DNA of 64,000 bases from Paralithodes platypus (lineage: Eukaryota; Arthropoda; Malacostraca; Decapoda; Lithodidae). Of the stretch, positions 1 to 10,608 are shown piece by piece (the stretch's first letter is position 1; the number at the start of each line of letters is the position of its first letter). The position numbers and the translations under genes are program-made. Under the pieces are notes generated by a model, which saw only the letters and a list, made by a program, of their open reading frames with translations, was not told the DNA's origin and searched no databases. The stretch is taken from assembly GCA_032716605.1 (NCBI GenBank), contig CM064481.1, positions 20,640,811 to 20,704,810 of the forward strand. Direction: 5' to 3'.

Positions 1-628
1 GGTAGCTTATTGTTGTATTGGGCACTGATTATTCGTTATTACAGGTGTTTATTATTCTTTGGTCATCAAGTATTGTGTCTTGTGTCACTTTCACTTTGAT
101 AAATATGCTTTAGAGTGTCACTGTCACTGATAATGCTCATTTTCACTCGATACCGTACATTTTATTAGTAATTGAGGTAGGTTATTGTTGTACAGTATTA
201 GGCACTGATTATTCGTTATTACAGGTGTTTATTATTCTTTGGTCATCAAGTATTGTGTCTTGTGTCACTTTCACTTTGATAAATATGCTTTAGAGTGTCA
301 CTGTCACTGATAATGCTCATTTTCACTCGATACCGTACATTTTATTAGTAATTGAGGTAGGTTATTGTTGTATTAGGCACAGATTATTCGTTATCACAGG
401 TGTTTATTATACTTTGGCCATCAAATATTAGGTCTTGTGTCACTTTCACTTTGACAAATATGCTTTAGAGAGTGTCACTGTCACTGATAATGCTCATTTT
501 CACTCGATACCGTACATTTTATTAGTAATTGAGGTAGGTTATTGTTGTATTAGGCACTGATTATTCGTTATCACAGGTATTTATTATACTTTGGCCATCA
601 AATATTAGGTCTTGTGTCACTTTCACTT
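1..628. repeat. Tandem array, about 177-bp unit, 3.5 copies
   Basis: Units begin at 1, 176, 356 and 533, giving periods of 175, 180 and 177 bp, and the fourth is partial. Each unit carries one TGTCACTTTCAC (82-93, 262-273, 438-449, 615-626) and a variant with GTGTCACTGTCACTG. A fifth TGTCACTTTCAC lies outside the array at 739-750. The array is on the 3' side of the minus-strand piggyBac gene and probably belongs to that element's 3' non-coding part, although the window begins inside it. It could also be an independent satellite. Confidence 0.85.
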
Positions 629-897
629 AGTTATATGATTTGTAAACGTTTTATATACAATTTATTGTGTCTTTTTTCACTGATTTATATATTTCTATAG
701 GTTCTAATCATATGAATGTCACTTGGTATATACATATGTGTCACTTTCACATATTATTATGGTGTAATTGTATTTGTATCAATTTTCTCATAATACATGA
801 CTTTTGTATTACAATAAATTGGTTTTCTTCCACTTTTTGCCTATATATAATTATAGTGTACATATTGTCATTTTATTTGTCAATTTCAGTATGATTA

Positions 898-3114
898 TTA
901 GAACTCCAGCTTGGAGTGGTAATCAAAGAAGCACTCTAAAGCACAGAGTGCCACCTTGCACTCCACACACTCCATGGTTGACTTTTTACCTGGCCTCGGC
1001 CTCACCCTGCTGTTGTAGCAGACATGGCACCGATTCTGCTGTGTTCTTCCTGATTCATTCTGAGGCAGGGAACCAAGCCTGTGCCTAATCAAGTATTGAG
1101 CACACTGCAAGCGGTCAATAACGGCGGGCCCAGGATGTGCCACTGCCCTCTGTGGCGTAGCATACTTCTCCAGGAGCTCCGTCAACACCTGCTTTTGGAA
1201 CCTCCGCAGGCTATTGAACTTCATGGGTGTGTTCACATTCCGAAGCTTGTATATATTGTAGGCATTCAGAACTGACATGTCCACCATATGCAGAAAGAAC
1301 TTTTTGTACCATCTGCACGAGGTACGCAGGCAGTCAATGAAGCCTATCTGCATGTCGGACTTGTCCACCAGCCTCATGTTGATGTTGTAGTCCAGGACAG
1401 CATCGGGCTTGGTCACCCTGGCCTGGGTGCGGCGATCCACCTTGCCAGTCTCCACCATTTCCCCCTTGTGGATGGTGGTCAGGAGGTTGACCTTCCGCTG
1501 GTCGTGCCAGTGGATAGCCAGAATGGGCCCCGACTTCTTCTTGAACACATCACCTTTTTTGGTCTTTGGAGGGAAAGGTGGCATGCCCTTCCTTTTCCCT
1601 CGTACTGTGCCTACAGTCCCCGTCTTGCGCTCATGCAGGTACTGTGAGAGAGTGGGGGACGTGTAATAATTGTCCGTGTAGAGGACGTGATTCTTGTGAA
1701 AGTAGCGGTCCATCATGGCTTGCACCACTGCTCCGCCAAAGCCAATGAGGGGGTCCACAAGCAAGTCCCCTTCCTTCCCGCTGTAGACCAGGAAGTCCAG
1801 GACATAGCCAGTTTGGCAGTCGCACAGCACAAAGAATTTTATGCCAAAGTGATGTCTTTTTGAGGGGATGTACTGCCGGAAGCTGAGTTTTCCCCGGAAC
1901 AGCACAAGAGACTCGTCAATGACGACCTTGCGGAAGGGCTTGAAGTAGGAGGTGAAGCGTTCTCGCATCATCTCGTACAACGTCCTAATCTTCCACAGCT
2001 TGTCTGGGAGGTGGACGTCAAGGTTGGTGACAAGATGGAGCGCTGCGAGGATATCAAGGTACCGGTCGCGAGACATATATTTCCCGAAGGCAGGGGTGGA
2101 TATCAGATCATTGGTGATCCAATAGTCAGGCAACCTATGCTTCTTGACATGAGGCATTAGCATGGTGAGTGCCAGGAACACCATGAACTCTTTATGAGTC
2201 ACTGGGGTCCACTGCCTCATGTGGCCCTTGGTCACCTTGCCCAAAAAGTGGACCTGGAATTGGTGCTGCTTATTTGTCTCTTTTACAACATAGCCTACCA
2301 CCTCCTCATCAAAGAAGGCCTCAAATAGTTTGTGTGGTGGAGCATTGGGGCCTGCAGGAAAATTGGGGGTAATGCCTGAACCCTCCAGTACCTCATAAAA
2401 AGCTGGCACATCAGGGTTGTATCCATCCTCATCAACTACGTCTTGCCACTGAAAAACGTAGAATGGGTCTTGTCTACGCTGATGAGGAGCTCCAGCTGGT
2501 GACCCAGCACGCCCACGGCCAACTCGGGAGGCGCGCGCCCTAGGGCGGCGAGGGCGTCGGCCAGGGCGGCGGGCAGCACGACGGGCAGCACGACGCTGGG
2601 CCAAGCGGATGGGTCGAGGGTCGTCGATGTCCATATAGTCATCGTCAGAGTGGTCATCTTGCCCTGACGGTGGACCTATGTAATCATGGCCAGAGTCTTC
2701 AGAGAGGTGCCCTTCATCATCAGTGGCCCCCACATAATCTGGCGGGGAACCAGTGATGCGTGGGCGGCGTGCGGGTGGGCGAGGTGGGGAAGGAGTGGCA
2801 GGTGAGGCTGTGTCCCCCCGAGGTCCTGGGCTCCTTGGCCTGCGACGAGTGACAGAAAGCAATGTTTCACTGTCACTAGGCCCAGGTATTGGTGATGCGA
2901 GCTCAAAGACTTCTTCAGGAAGACATGTTGAAGGCGGGAGAGGTGGGGAGGACCGTGGGGAAAGTTGCGGGGACGTATGGCTGGGGCCGGCCGGGGTGGA
3001 CGCCGCGGGAGCCTCGAACAAAACTCTCTTACTTTTCTTAATTTTTTTGGTATATTTCCTACCTTTCCCCTTTTCGGCAGCAGTATGTCTCCTGTCGGGG
3101 GACCTAGGAGGCAA
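898..3114 (-). CDS. piggyBac-family transposase, uninterrupted frame (PB1)
   Basis: This frame encodes a DDD transposase of the piggyBac/PGBD family, which cuts and pastes DNA at TTAA sites in the nucleus. Counting from 3114, the three catalytic aspartates are at about residues 400 (VVIDESL), 481 (LYTDNYYTS) and 584 (LVDKSD). The 81- and 103-residue spacings are close to those of the founding insect piggyBac enzyme. Residues 1-230 are low-complexity: basic and Pro/Ser-rich, then acidic, then Arg-rich. The C terminus has the family's cysteine-rich zinc-binding domain (CHVC, CVEC and further C/H residues). No stop or frameshift interrupts the domain. The triplet at 3114 is TTG, not ATG, and the frame stays open to 3219 without an in-frame ATG, so the real start is probably on an upstream exon. 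Failing that, the first in-frame ATG is near residue 161. A domesticated gene is possible, but the TTAA-flanked end at 3417 favours a transposon. Confidence 0.9.
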   Translation of the reverse strand: MPPRSPDRRHTAAEKGKGRKYTKKIKKSKRVLFEAPAASTPAGPSHTSPQLSPRSSPPLPPSTCLPEEVFELASPIPGPSDSETLLSVTRRRPRSPGPRGDTASPATPSPPRPPARRPRITGSPPDYVGATDDEGHLSEDSGHDYIGPPSGQDDHSDDDYMDIDDPRPIRLAQRRAARRAARRPGRRPRRPRARASRVGRGRAGSPAGAPHQRRQDPFYVFQWQDVVDEDGYNPDVPAFYEVLEGSGITPNFPAGPNAPPHKLFEAFFDEEVVGYVVKETNKQHQFQVHFLGKVTKGHMRQWTPVTHKEFMVFLALTMLMPHVKKHRLPDYWITNDLISTPAFGKYMSRDRYLDILAALHLVTNLDVHLPDKLWKIRTLYEMMRERFTSYFKPFRKVVIDESLVLFRGKLSFRQYIPSKRHHFGIKFFVLCDCQTGYVLDFLVYSGKEGDLLVDPLIGFGGAVVQAMMDRYFHKNHVLYTDNYYTSPTLSQYLHERKTGTVGTVRGKRKGMPPFPPKTKKGDVFKKKSGPILAIHWHDQRKVNLLTTIHKGEMVETGKVDRRTQARVTKPDAVLDYNINMRLVDKSDMQIGFIDCLRTSCRWYKKFFLHMVDMSVLNAYNIYKLRNVNTPMKFNSLRRFQKQVLTELLEKYATPQRAVAHPGPAVIDRLQCAQYLIRHRLGSLPQNESGRTQQNRCHVCYNSRVRPRPGKKSTMECVECKVALCALECFFDYHSKLEF

Positions 3115-3420
3115 ATAGGCCGAAAGTGGGGGTTCCTCAACCCTTGGATATGGTGGGGGTGGTGGGGAAGAATGCGGGGCATCCGGGTCATCTTGGGTGG
3201 CGTGGGTAGATAAGGGAGATTATAATATCCCCGTCCATCTGGGTACCCGGGACTGCCACCATACCCGGCATTCCTGGTACCCGGGCCTTATTGAGATAAG
3301 GTCTAGGGTACCCGGGGACTTGAGAAATTCTCAACACGCCATATACTGTATATATTTTTTATTTTTATTTTTATTTTTTTGGCACTAGTAAGGGTAGGCC
3401 TACCCGGGCACGAGTGTTAA
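3115..3420 (-). mobile_element. 5' non-coding part and candidate terminus of PB1
   Basis: The stretch upstream of the transposase holds three copies of GGTACCCGGG between about 3240 and 3320. Reading inward from TTAA (3417-3420) on the minus strand gives CACTCGTGCCCGGGTAGG. The GCCCGGGT core sits at the same distance from TTAA as in the TTAA-flanked end at 41446 and, as GCCCGGGC, at 53009. This makes 3416 the likely outer end of PB1. The opposite end lies beyond the window, so the TTAA duplication cannot be confirmed. Confidence 0.55.
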
Positions 3421-4468
3421 TTGGCGATTATTGTGTATCTTTGTACATGTTTTCTTACATCGTTCCGGGACTGTAAGTCGGTGAGATATATTCAATCAAG
3501 ATATTATTTTGGGTACTCATTGGCTGTAGGCCCACTTGGTACCCTTGAAAATAATGACATACGAGTGCCTAAATAAGCAGTACACTATAGGCTATTATTA
3601 GAATGTTGTAATTGAATTTAACATCACAATATAACACCATCAGCTGTAAGTGTTTGATGGTTCTCACTGAAAATAATGCCATACAAAATGTCTTGAAGGC
3701 AAATATATATGATGAGGCACTCTTGATTGAATAATGTAAAAGCGATATGTATTCACCTTCACATAGAAAACTTAGGAAGTTAATACTGAAGGTATTGTAG
3801 ATGTTATGGTGTGAAGCATTGAATGAAAATAGGTAAAAAAACAACAAAATATTTGAAATTAGGATTTGGGAATTTAGTTTTTATTAAAATTTTAAACAAG
3901 GTATGACAAGTAACCCCTGGCCAGCGCACAACCTTGGGGGGTACATGTAAAGAATTAAAGATTTATGAATTTGACACTAACACAGAATTCAACACTTAAG
4001 GGAATTAATATCAAGCTACAATGTTAAAACACACTTTCATAGAAAAAGAGACACTGCAGCTAATCAGCCGAGGCTCGTATGATAAAAAAAAGGAACAAAA
4101 ACATTAAGAAAAAGCGAAAGTGGCGTCCTTGAAAAGCACGCTCGTCGACCAGCCCAGACTAAGTCCTTACTTATTCAGGTTACAAGGGAAAATAGTTAAA
4201 ATAAATACAATCCTAAATGCATATACAAACTCAACTGCAATTAGACTCACTATGGACTAAAACTGATGCGTTTAAGAGGGGCTATGTAACACTGAAAGGG
4301 AGGTAATGACAATGCGTCGTATCTGGACGGGCGACGGTCGAAAGAGACCACTCCTAGGTAGGTGAAAGGATTAGGCATGCTCATGGGAAACAGAGGAAGA
4401 TCTGAATGCGCTGAGGCGCGGTGTTCAAACTGTGTTAATTCTTTTCTCTTTTTATTTTCTACTTTTCA
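3421..4468. other. Intergenic, nothing recognised
   Basis: AT-rich DNA without a convincing coding frame. The longest open stretch, on the minus strand near 3569-3847, is low-complexity and matches nothing I recognise. Confidence 0.5.
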
Positions 4469-4628
4469 GTGGCTCCGTCTCAATGACGTACCTTAGGAAT
4501 GATTAAGGGGTACCCCCTAAGATGATCTTGGTTCTCGACCGTCGTGATCAAGGTTAACCCGGGCTCTGAGGAGCCCGGAACGAGGCCATATTACCATAGG
4601 CTCTTACGTCATTGACGTAAGGAGCCAC
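4469..4628. mobile_element. Short palindromic MITE-like element
   Basis: The ends are inverted: GTGGCTCC at 4469 and GGAGCCAC at 4621-4628. The inverted similarity continues through CAATGACGTA. Inside are a perfect hairpin (CCGGGCTC-TGAG-GAGCCCGG) and a GGGGTACCCC palindrome. No coding potential. The superfamily is unknown and I could not settle a target-site duplication. Confidence 0.6.
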
Positions 4629-4820
4629 CAATAAATAGTAGCGTCAGGCCACCCAAAACAATGGCACTTTTATCGACGCGCCTCAAAAATCGCGTACATT
4701 TTTATATAAATCAATAGTTTGCCACAGGATGCATTTCATAACTCATGAAATCGAACACAGTCAGCTGAAGAGTCCCCAGTACTGTTCCGACCACCATCTT
4801 GAGACAAGGTAGAGTCTATC

Positions 4821-5095
4821 TTTTTTTTTTTTTTTTTTTTTTTTTCTATATTCCAACTACTCCCTCTCGGGCATAGGCTGATAGCCTTTACACTCTACCG
4901 CTGAACACGGTGAGGCCCGTGAGGTCTTGTCCCAGCCTAGGGAGTGAGGCATGCGAAGCACCTATTTCACGGCTCGAACCCAACTCCATCTCTGAAGCTG
5001 CTTCGCCTCTGCGCCTCACAGTCTCACGACCCAGGCTCGGACCCTCACTCTCAGAACGCCACCTATTGAGCAATTAACTCACTAGGCATTGCCCC
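4821..5095 (-). mobile_element. tRNA-derived SINE with poly-A tail
   Basis: Read on the minus strand, the element begins near 5095 with a degenerate tRNA-like head (box-B-like GGTCCGAGCCTGG) and ends in a run of more than 20 A, seen as T on the plus strand at about 4821-4845. There is no protein frame. Its 5' limit is approximate. Confidence 0.55.
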
Positions 5096-5111
5096 CCTGT
5101 AGCATATTTTG

Positions 5112-5331
5112 AATATGGAAATATTCATACAGTGCTATTTAATCAGGGAACAATGAGGGTATTTTTGTTTTGGCATTTCGGTGTGCTGTGGTAATGCACT
5201 GAAACTACTGTACAGTAGGTACAGCACAAATTCCATCGCAATAATATCTTCCCATTGACATGTTGGGATTCGAACCCGGGTCCATTGGATCACCAGTCCA
5301 GTGGCAAGACCACTCTGCCACACCTCCCCTA
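5112..5331 (-). mobile_element. tRNA-derived SINE (Ser/Leu-like head)
   Basis: On the minus strand, from about 5331, there is a tRNA-like head with box A TGGCAGAGTGG and box B GGGTTCGAATCCC, followed by an unrelated body. It abuts the 3' end of LINE E1. The head is not a clean cloverleaf in a functional context, so I call a SINE rather than a tRNA gene. Confidence 0.65.
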
Positions 5332-5616
5332 TCTATATATTGCCTGACGCCGTGATCCCCGAAGGGGTGGCCACGAATGAACCGCCCCAATTCACCTATG
5401 TCCCCAGTCAGTCGACGCCCCTCCTCCCAACCAGCACTGGTTTCATCCATATATTTCCTCACTCCATCCTTCCACCTCTCCTTCGGTTTACCTCTCCCTC
5501 TCTGTCCTTCCACCTCGCTCTCGTACACCCTCTTAGTAATTTTCTCGCTTCCCATACGTTCCATATGGCCGAACCATCTGAAGGTGTTCCTTTTCACACT
5601 TTCCAGCACATCTAAC
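5332..5616 (-). pseudogene. LINE E1, 3' end of the RT ORF
   Basis: This is the C-terminal segment of a reverse-transcriptase ORF, reading VLESVKRNTFRWFGHMERM and ending GHPFGDHGVRQ. It matches LINE E2 at 41649-41930 closely. The piece is separated from the rest of E1 by the SINE at 5617-6098. The element's 3' terminus is near 5332, next to a short TATC-like repeat. Confidence 0.8.
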
Positions 5617-6098
5617 ACAGCCCGTAGCCTAGTAGGTAGAGCTCTCGTCTCACACACGAGGGGTCGGGGGTTCAATCCCCCGGCCGGGCGGAGACAAATT
5701 GGGCTTGTCTCCTTTCATGTGTTAGCCTCAGTTCACCTAGCTGTAAATAGGTACCTGGAATAAGTGGACGACGTTGTGACGTCCCATCTGGGGTTGGCAA
5801 AAATGGTACAAGGCGAGATGGGTATCATATGGTTCACCTAAGCTGATGGCTACCTAAGCCTTCGGGCGAGACGGTACCGTCTATAGTGAGAATGGTACCA
5901 TACAGATCCACCCTAAGCCTTCGTTTCAGATGTCGCCAATTGGCTAAAATACAGACTACACACACATCCACAGCCATTCCAACAGTACATAAAACACTTA
6001 ACATGCATTTCACGCAATACATTCCCAGTTAAGGAGGCGCGATAATAATGAGCTTAGCTCGCATTGCGTGGATTCCCCTTGACGAACAAGTAACTGAG
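5617..6098 (+). mobile_element. Long tRNA-derived SINE inserted in LINE E1
   Basis: The head is tRNA-like, with box A TAGCCTAGTAGG (5625-5636) and box B GGTTCAATCCC (5669-5679). The body contains CTGTAAATAGGTACCTGG, a signature I associate with common decapod SINEs. LINE E2 at about 41920-41935 is the empty site: its sequence runs uninterrupted where E1 carries this insert. A four-base TAAC flanks both sides (5613-5616 and 6099-6102) and is the likely target duplication. Confidence 0.8.
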
Positions 6099-7530
6099 TA
6101 ACCTCCACACCACACCTCCTTCTTACTTCCTCATTCGTCTGTCTATCCCTCCATGTAACTCTGTACGCACTTCTCAAGTAACTCATTTCCACCCCTCTCA
6201 CTCTTGGCCTGAGTCTCTCCACCAACGTCCATGCTTCGCTTCCGTAAGTCAGTGTCGGGATTACCACACTGTCATGCAAGGACTTCTTCACTTCCATACT
6301 GACCACCCTATTTCTTGTTACTGCTTTCAGCGTTCCTACAACCCTCTTCCCCTGTTGCACCCTCTCCAGCACTTCTTCATCGATAGTCCCATCTCAACAC
6401 ACTGCCCAGATACTTAAATGAGCTGACAATCTCCATAGCCTGACCATTCAACTTCACCTCACACTCTGTGGCTTCACCCCTTTTGAAGACCATAACCTTG
6501 CTCTTCCCCGCATTTACCTTCAGATTCCGTTTTTCGCACACTGTTCCAAACATATTTACCAGACCCTGCAACTCCCATTCATTATCGCTCATCAAAACTG
6601 TATTATTGGCAAACAGCAGTACAGGTAGCTTCCACTCATTTCCCTCCCTTATCAGCGATACACCAACATCCACTGCTCTTCCTTGTATTTATTTCATGAC
6701 TCCATCCATATATACAGTAAACAACCACGGGGACATCACACACCCCTGTTTCAACCCAACATTCAGGTCAAAGAACTCGCTCTGCTCATTCTCCACACGT
6801 ACTGCCGCCTTTGCACCCTCATACATGCTCTTCACTGCTTTCAGCAACTTGCCATCTACTCTGTATATTCTAAGTACTTTCCACATACCTTCCCTATCCA
6901 CTCTGTCATAGGCCTTCTCCAAGTCCATAAAGGCAACATACACCTTTTGTTGCTTCTCCAGATATTTCTCCACAACACAATTCAGGGTAAAAATCTGATC
7001 TACATATCCTCTTCCCTTCCTAAAACCGCCCTGCTCGTCACCTATCCATTTCTCTGTTCTCACTCTCACTCTCAATCACTACCCTACTGTACACCTTCCC
7101 TACTACGCTTAGAAGACATATTCCTTGGTGGTTACCACATACTCCTCTTTTCCCTTTACTCTTATATAGGGGGACTATTATGCCTGTCTTCCAGCCATTA
7201 TGTGCACTCCCCTTCTCCCATGCTAGTTTGCACATTTTCCATACCCATTCGATCACTATCTTACCACCATACCTCAACATTTCCCCACACTCTCCATCTG
7301 TTCCTGGTGCTTTCCCCAACTTCACTATTTTCATGGCTTCCCACACTTCTGATCTGATCCCCACCTCCTCCTCCTCCACTACGTCAATTCTTCTCCCTCC
7401 CATACCCCATCCAACTATGTTTGCTGGCGCTTCATTCATTACATTTAGCATCTCGTTGAAGTACTCCCTCCATCTTCCGACTCTCTCTTGCTTCTCGGCT
7501 AGCATTCTCCCATTCTTATCTTTCACACCC
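6099..7530 (-). pseudogene. LINE E1, RT core with frameshifts
   Basis: Reverse-transcriptase domain of a non-LTR retrotransposon, spread over frames at 7526-7038, 7075-6689, 6673-6377 and 6372-6010, so several indels have accumulated. Recognisable parts are KAPGTDG, FRKGRGYVDQI, DLEKAYDRVDREG, GLKQGCVMSPWLF and the thumb-side VYMDGVMK. The catalytic FADD box seen in E2 (LLFADDTVLMSD) reads LLFANNTVLMSD here, so both metal-binding aspartates are lost and the copy is dead. I cannot name the clade with certainty; RTE- or ingi-like groups are candidates. Confidence 0.85.
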
Positions 7531-7533
7531 TTA

Positions 7534-9490
7534 GGCCCGAATTCAGAACAGTGGTTTAAACCTCCTCGCTGGTTTAAACCCGAGCTTGAAACTCAATCCA
7601 GGACTATCGGTATTCAGAATGAAATCCTGAGCCGCTTATCTAGTCAATTCGCGGATTACTCGATCCGAGGTTTAAACCTGCGGGAGGGTAGGTTTGACTC
7701 TAGATCGAAGTTATAAAAACCTTAAATTACTCATGATTGCTTACACTAATCCATAAGGAACCCATAATATAAAATAACAAAGACTGGCACGGATTATTTG
7801 CAGTCTTTGGAGGCATGCTAAGCAAGGATTATATTAATAAGTAATAACAAGTGTAAGAATGCAGCTCAGGCAGTCAATCCGAGGTTTAAACCAGCGGGAG
7901 GGTTGACAGACGATCGATCGAAGGCTTCTGCTTGCCGATAAAATGTCATACTATTATTTCCAACTAACTCAAACTGGCATTAAACCGATTCCATTATATT
8001 GTAAAAAACGGCAACAGCTTTTACATTACGTTGGAAATTGTCGAAGCATACTAATAATTAAATAATTGGTGCCAAACGAACGAAGCACTGCCGTAGCCTA
8101 ACCACTGATGTAGTTATTCGATAATAGTTGTTAATGTCTTGATAACCTGAGATGCTTCTAATCTGAATAATACAAATATATTTAAATGTCCGCGAACATT
8201 TATTAGATACGATACACATGTATTAGGTTACCATAGAACCAATATTATTAGTCCATTACATGTTGCACAGCAAATATAAGTATATACTGTATCCATGCAC
8301 AATGTTAATCCTTTGTACTAATTAAAATATATAGCTTAAAATCTATAAAGAATCACAAGTGAACCATTATTTTCAAATGCATTTAACAAGTAGGATAAGA
8401 GTTATTTGAGACATGAGTTGTCTTTTTAATAGCCTAGTAGGTTGTAATGATGCATAGTTTATATAACGAGTCACATTGGTTAGGCTACTTGTTTTCGCCT
8501 ACATAGTTAATGGTTACAACGTATTTCAGTTGAGCTATGTATACTACAGGTATATATATTTGTCCATTTGACTAGGTATTAACAGCACTGAGCATGCGGT
8601 AGATGTAGTAACAAAGTATAAGTTTGGTTTAAGGGGTGGAATAGAGTTGCTGGTAACACAGATTTTAAAGCCACTAGGCCTATCTCACGTAGCCTACACT
8701 TTCGTTCTCACTTCGAAATTAATTGGTCTTAATTCGGCCGCTTTTATCTTTCCGTCATGCTATTAATATATCACAATCCCTATGATAAAGTTGAGCATAT
8801 ATAAAAACCATGGTAAGTATGACTATATTGCTCGCTATTACTTAAAACAAGCGACATGAATCTACGTAGCCTATGTCAGTAAAAGTGAAAGTCAGTGGAA
8901 GCAGTAGCACGCTCATGATTGGCTAGTTTATCAGTACCCTGATAATTTACTTATTATCTGTATTATTCCTTGTTTATTCATTAAACTAGATATGTGTTAG
9001 CAATTTTAATGATTACTTGATAAATTACAGTGCTATCTGAATCTAAAGAGCTATTAAATATCACAGGAAACACAATAATAATGTATATATCATAAAGTAA
9101 ACACAAGCGAAATAAAACATAAATAAACCAAGAAGTAAGCGAGAGAGTAGACTGACTGGACTCCGGGCCATGCCTCTTAGCCAATCACTGGCCATGCTTC
9201 ACGTATTTCACTTTTAAAATAGGCAGTGACAGCATTAAATATTTAATATAGATAAAATGGCTCATTCATGTGCTTATTGGCTAACTGCATTCCGTACTGC
9301 ACTGTGATTGGCTGTTGCAAACCTTCGACTTAAACAGAGTTTTAAGCCGTGGATTACTCGATCTCGATTTCAATCCTGTGTTCTGAATACGGATAAACCT
9401 TTGTGTTCGATCCAGGATCGAGTAATCTCAATCCCGGGTTTAAACCTGCCCCGAAATCCGAGGTTTAAACCACTGTTCTGAATTCGGGTC
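7534..9490. mobile_element. Harbinger-like non-autonomous DNA transposon
   Basis: Both ends carry an inverted repeat of about 31 bp. The left begins GGCCCGAATTCAGAACAGTG and the right, read inward, begins GACCCGAATTCAGAACAGTG. The flanking 3-bp duplication is TTA (7531-7533 and 9491-9493), as expected for PIF/Harbinger. The interior of 1.96 kb has no transposase frame. Several copies of the palindrome GGTTTAAACC lie near each end (7554, 7573, about 7669, about 7883, about 9437, about 9462). Removing it with one TTA rejoins LINE E1. Confidence 0.8.
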
Positions 9491-9509
9491 TTACTGTTTC
9501 CCTTGCTAC
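9491..9509 (-). pseudogene. Sliver of LINE E1
   Basis: These 19 bp lie between the Harbinger-like element and the next SINE. They continue the E1 ORF with small frame errors. Confidence 0.55.
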
Positions 9510-9743
9510 GGCCACAGGCCGTAGCTCGATTGGTAGAGCGTTCGCCTGCTAACCGTGAGGTTGACGGTTCGAGCCTCGGGCCAGCCAGTGAGTTATTGGC
9601 AGATGTCAGTGCTGTTGGTGAACGGTGCGGTCTAGCAATCTGTGGCAACTATTCACTAAGTCCCTGATTCATCAGGGCACCCACCCTAGCCTTGCTATTC
9701 AGCAGGGAGTGTATGGTGGTAAAAACTGCATCATCATCATCAT
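9510..9743 (+). mobile_element. tRNA-derived SINE ending in (ATC)n
   Basis: Box A TAGCTCGATTGG (9522-9533) and box B GGTTCGAGCCT (9566-9576) mark a tRNA-like head. The anticodon arm is mispaired, so this is not a functional tRNA. A unique body follows and the element ends in five CAT/ATC units at 9728-9743. TAC flanks both sides as a possible short duplication. It is inserted in LINE E1. Confidence 0.75.
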
Positions 9744-9986
9744 CTACTCTTCTCTTACTTTCCTTCACTACTCTCTTCACCACTCTCTTTCTCTCCACGT
9801 ACCTCGCTCGTTTCTATCTCTCTAAATCTTCATTCCCTCTACTACCCAACCATTCTCTATACGCTTTCTTCTTGTCTTCCACAGCTATTTTTACCTCTTC
9901 TGTCCACCATGCTGTACCTTTCACTTCCCTCCCTCTTCTCCTTACTCCACACACCTCCTCACATGCTGCACAGATCTCTTCCTTAA
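9744..9986 (-). pseudogene. LINE E1, linker between endonuclease and RT
   Basis: The minus strand encodes GTAWWTEEVKIAVEDKKKAY followed by basic residues, typical of the EN-RT linker in this LINE group. It is bounded by the SINE on one side and the piggyBac-type MITE on the other. Confidence 0.75.
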
Positions 9987-10408
9987 CCCTTCTTTAGCGG
10001 GGTGTTTTGGGCTCATTTGGGCATATTCAGGCCCTCCTGAATGATCAATCAAGTATCTGCATGAAAAAAAATGTATTCAGCAAAAAACTAGGCGCTAAAA
10101 GCTTCAAAATGAGACCAGAACGAGCTACGTAGCACTCGTGGTTCTAATGCAGTGGTGCCACGAACATGGGAGTTTAGCGCATAGCGGTATATTTTTCCCA
10201 GCTATGCTCACTACTGGCTACGCTGCCGTCCTCTCGAGAACACAGGGAGGGTGAGTCAGTGTGCGGCGGTAGGCCCTGGGAGTCGGACGTGTGGCCCGCT
10301 GCACTCCCGGCCATTTGCACTCAATTTTAACCCTTTAAAAGCCATAATAATGCTCCTAACTTGCTGCAAATTGGTGCACGACTTAAGTCGAGCGCCGCAA
10401 ATAAGGGG
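9987..10408. mobile_element. piggyBac-type MITE, 422 bp
   Basis: The element is flanked by TTAA at 9983-9986 and 10409-10412. Its ends are inverted: CCCTTCTTTAGCGGGG at the left and, read inward, CCCCTTATTTGCGGCG at the right. TTAA targets with CCC termini are diagnostic of the piggyBac superfamily. No protein frame. Excision with one TTAA rejoins LINE E1. Confidence 0.8.
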
Positions 10409-10412
10409 TTAA

Positions 10413-10606
10413 ACACCTTGCTCATCTCCTCCACTTCCTCCATATCTTCCAAGTCGAACCCACGTAGTCGTCTTTCTACTGCTCTCCTGTAGGCTACTCT
10501 TCCCTGATTTCCTCCTACTGTAGCCTCTCCACCCTTCTCGACATTCCACTCCCCTCCCGCCTCCCTCTTTCCTCACCCACTTCTTTTGTATCCTAATTTT
10601 AGCTAC
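10413..10606 (-). pseudogene. LINE E1, linker segment
   Basis: The minus-strand peptide includes NQGRVAYRRAVERRLRGFD then EDMEEVEEMSKVF, continuous with the E1 pieces on both sides once the MITEs are removed. Confidence 0.7.
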
Positions 10607-10608
10607 TA

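Noticed and set aside
5250..5331. tRNA-Ser gene on the minus strand
   Set aside because: It is the head of a SINE with a non-tRNA body, and the acceptor stem is not convincing.
9510..9590. tRNA gene with GCT anticodon
   Set aside because: The A and B boxes are good, but the anticodon stem does not pair and the sequence continues into a SINE body with an (ATC)n tail.
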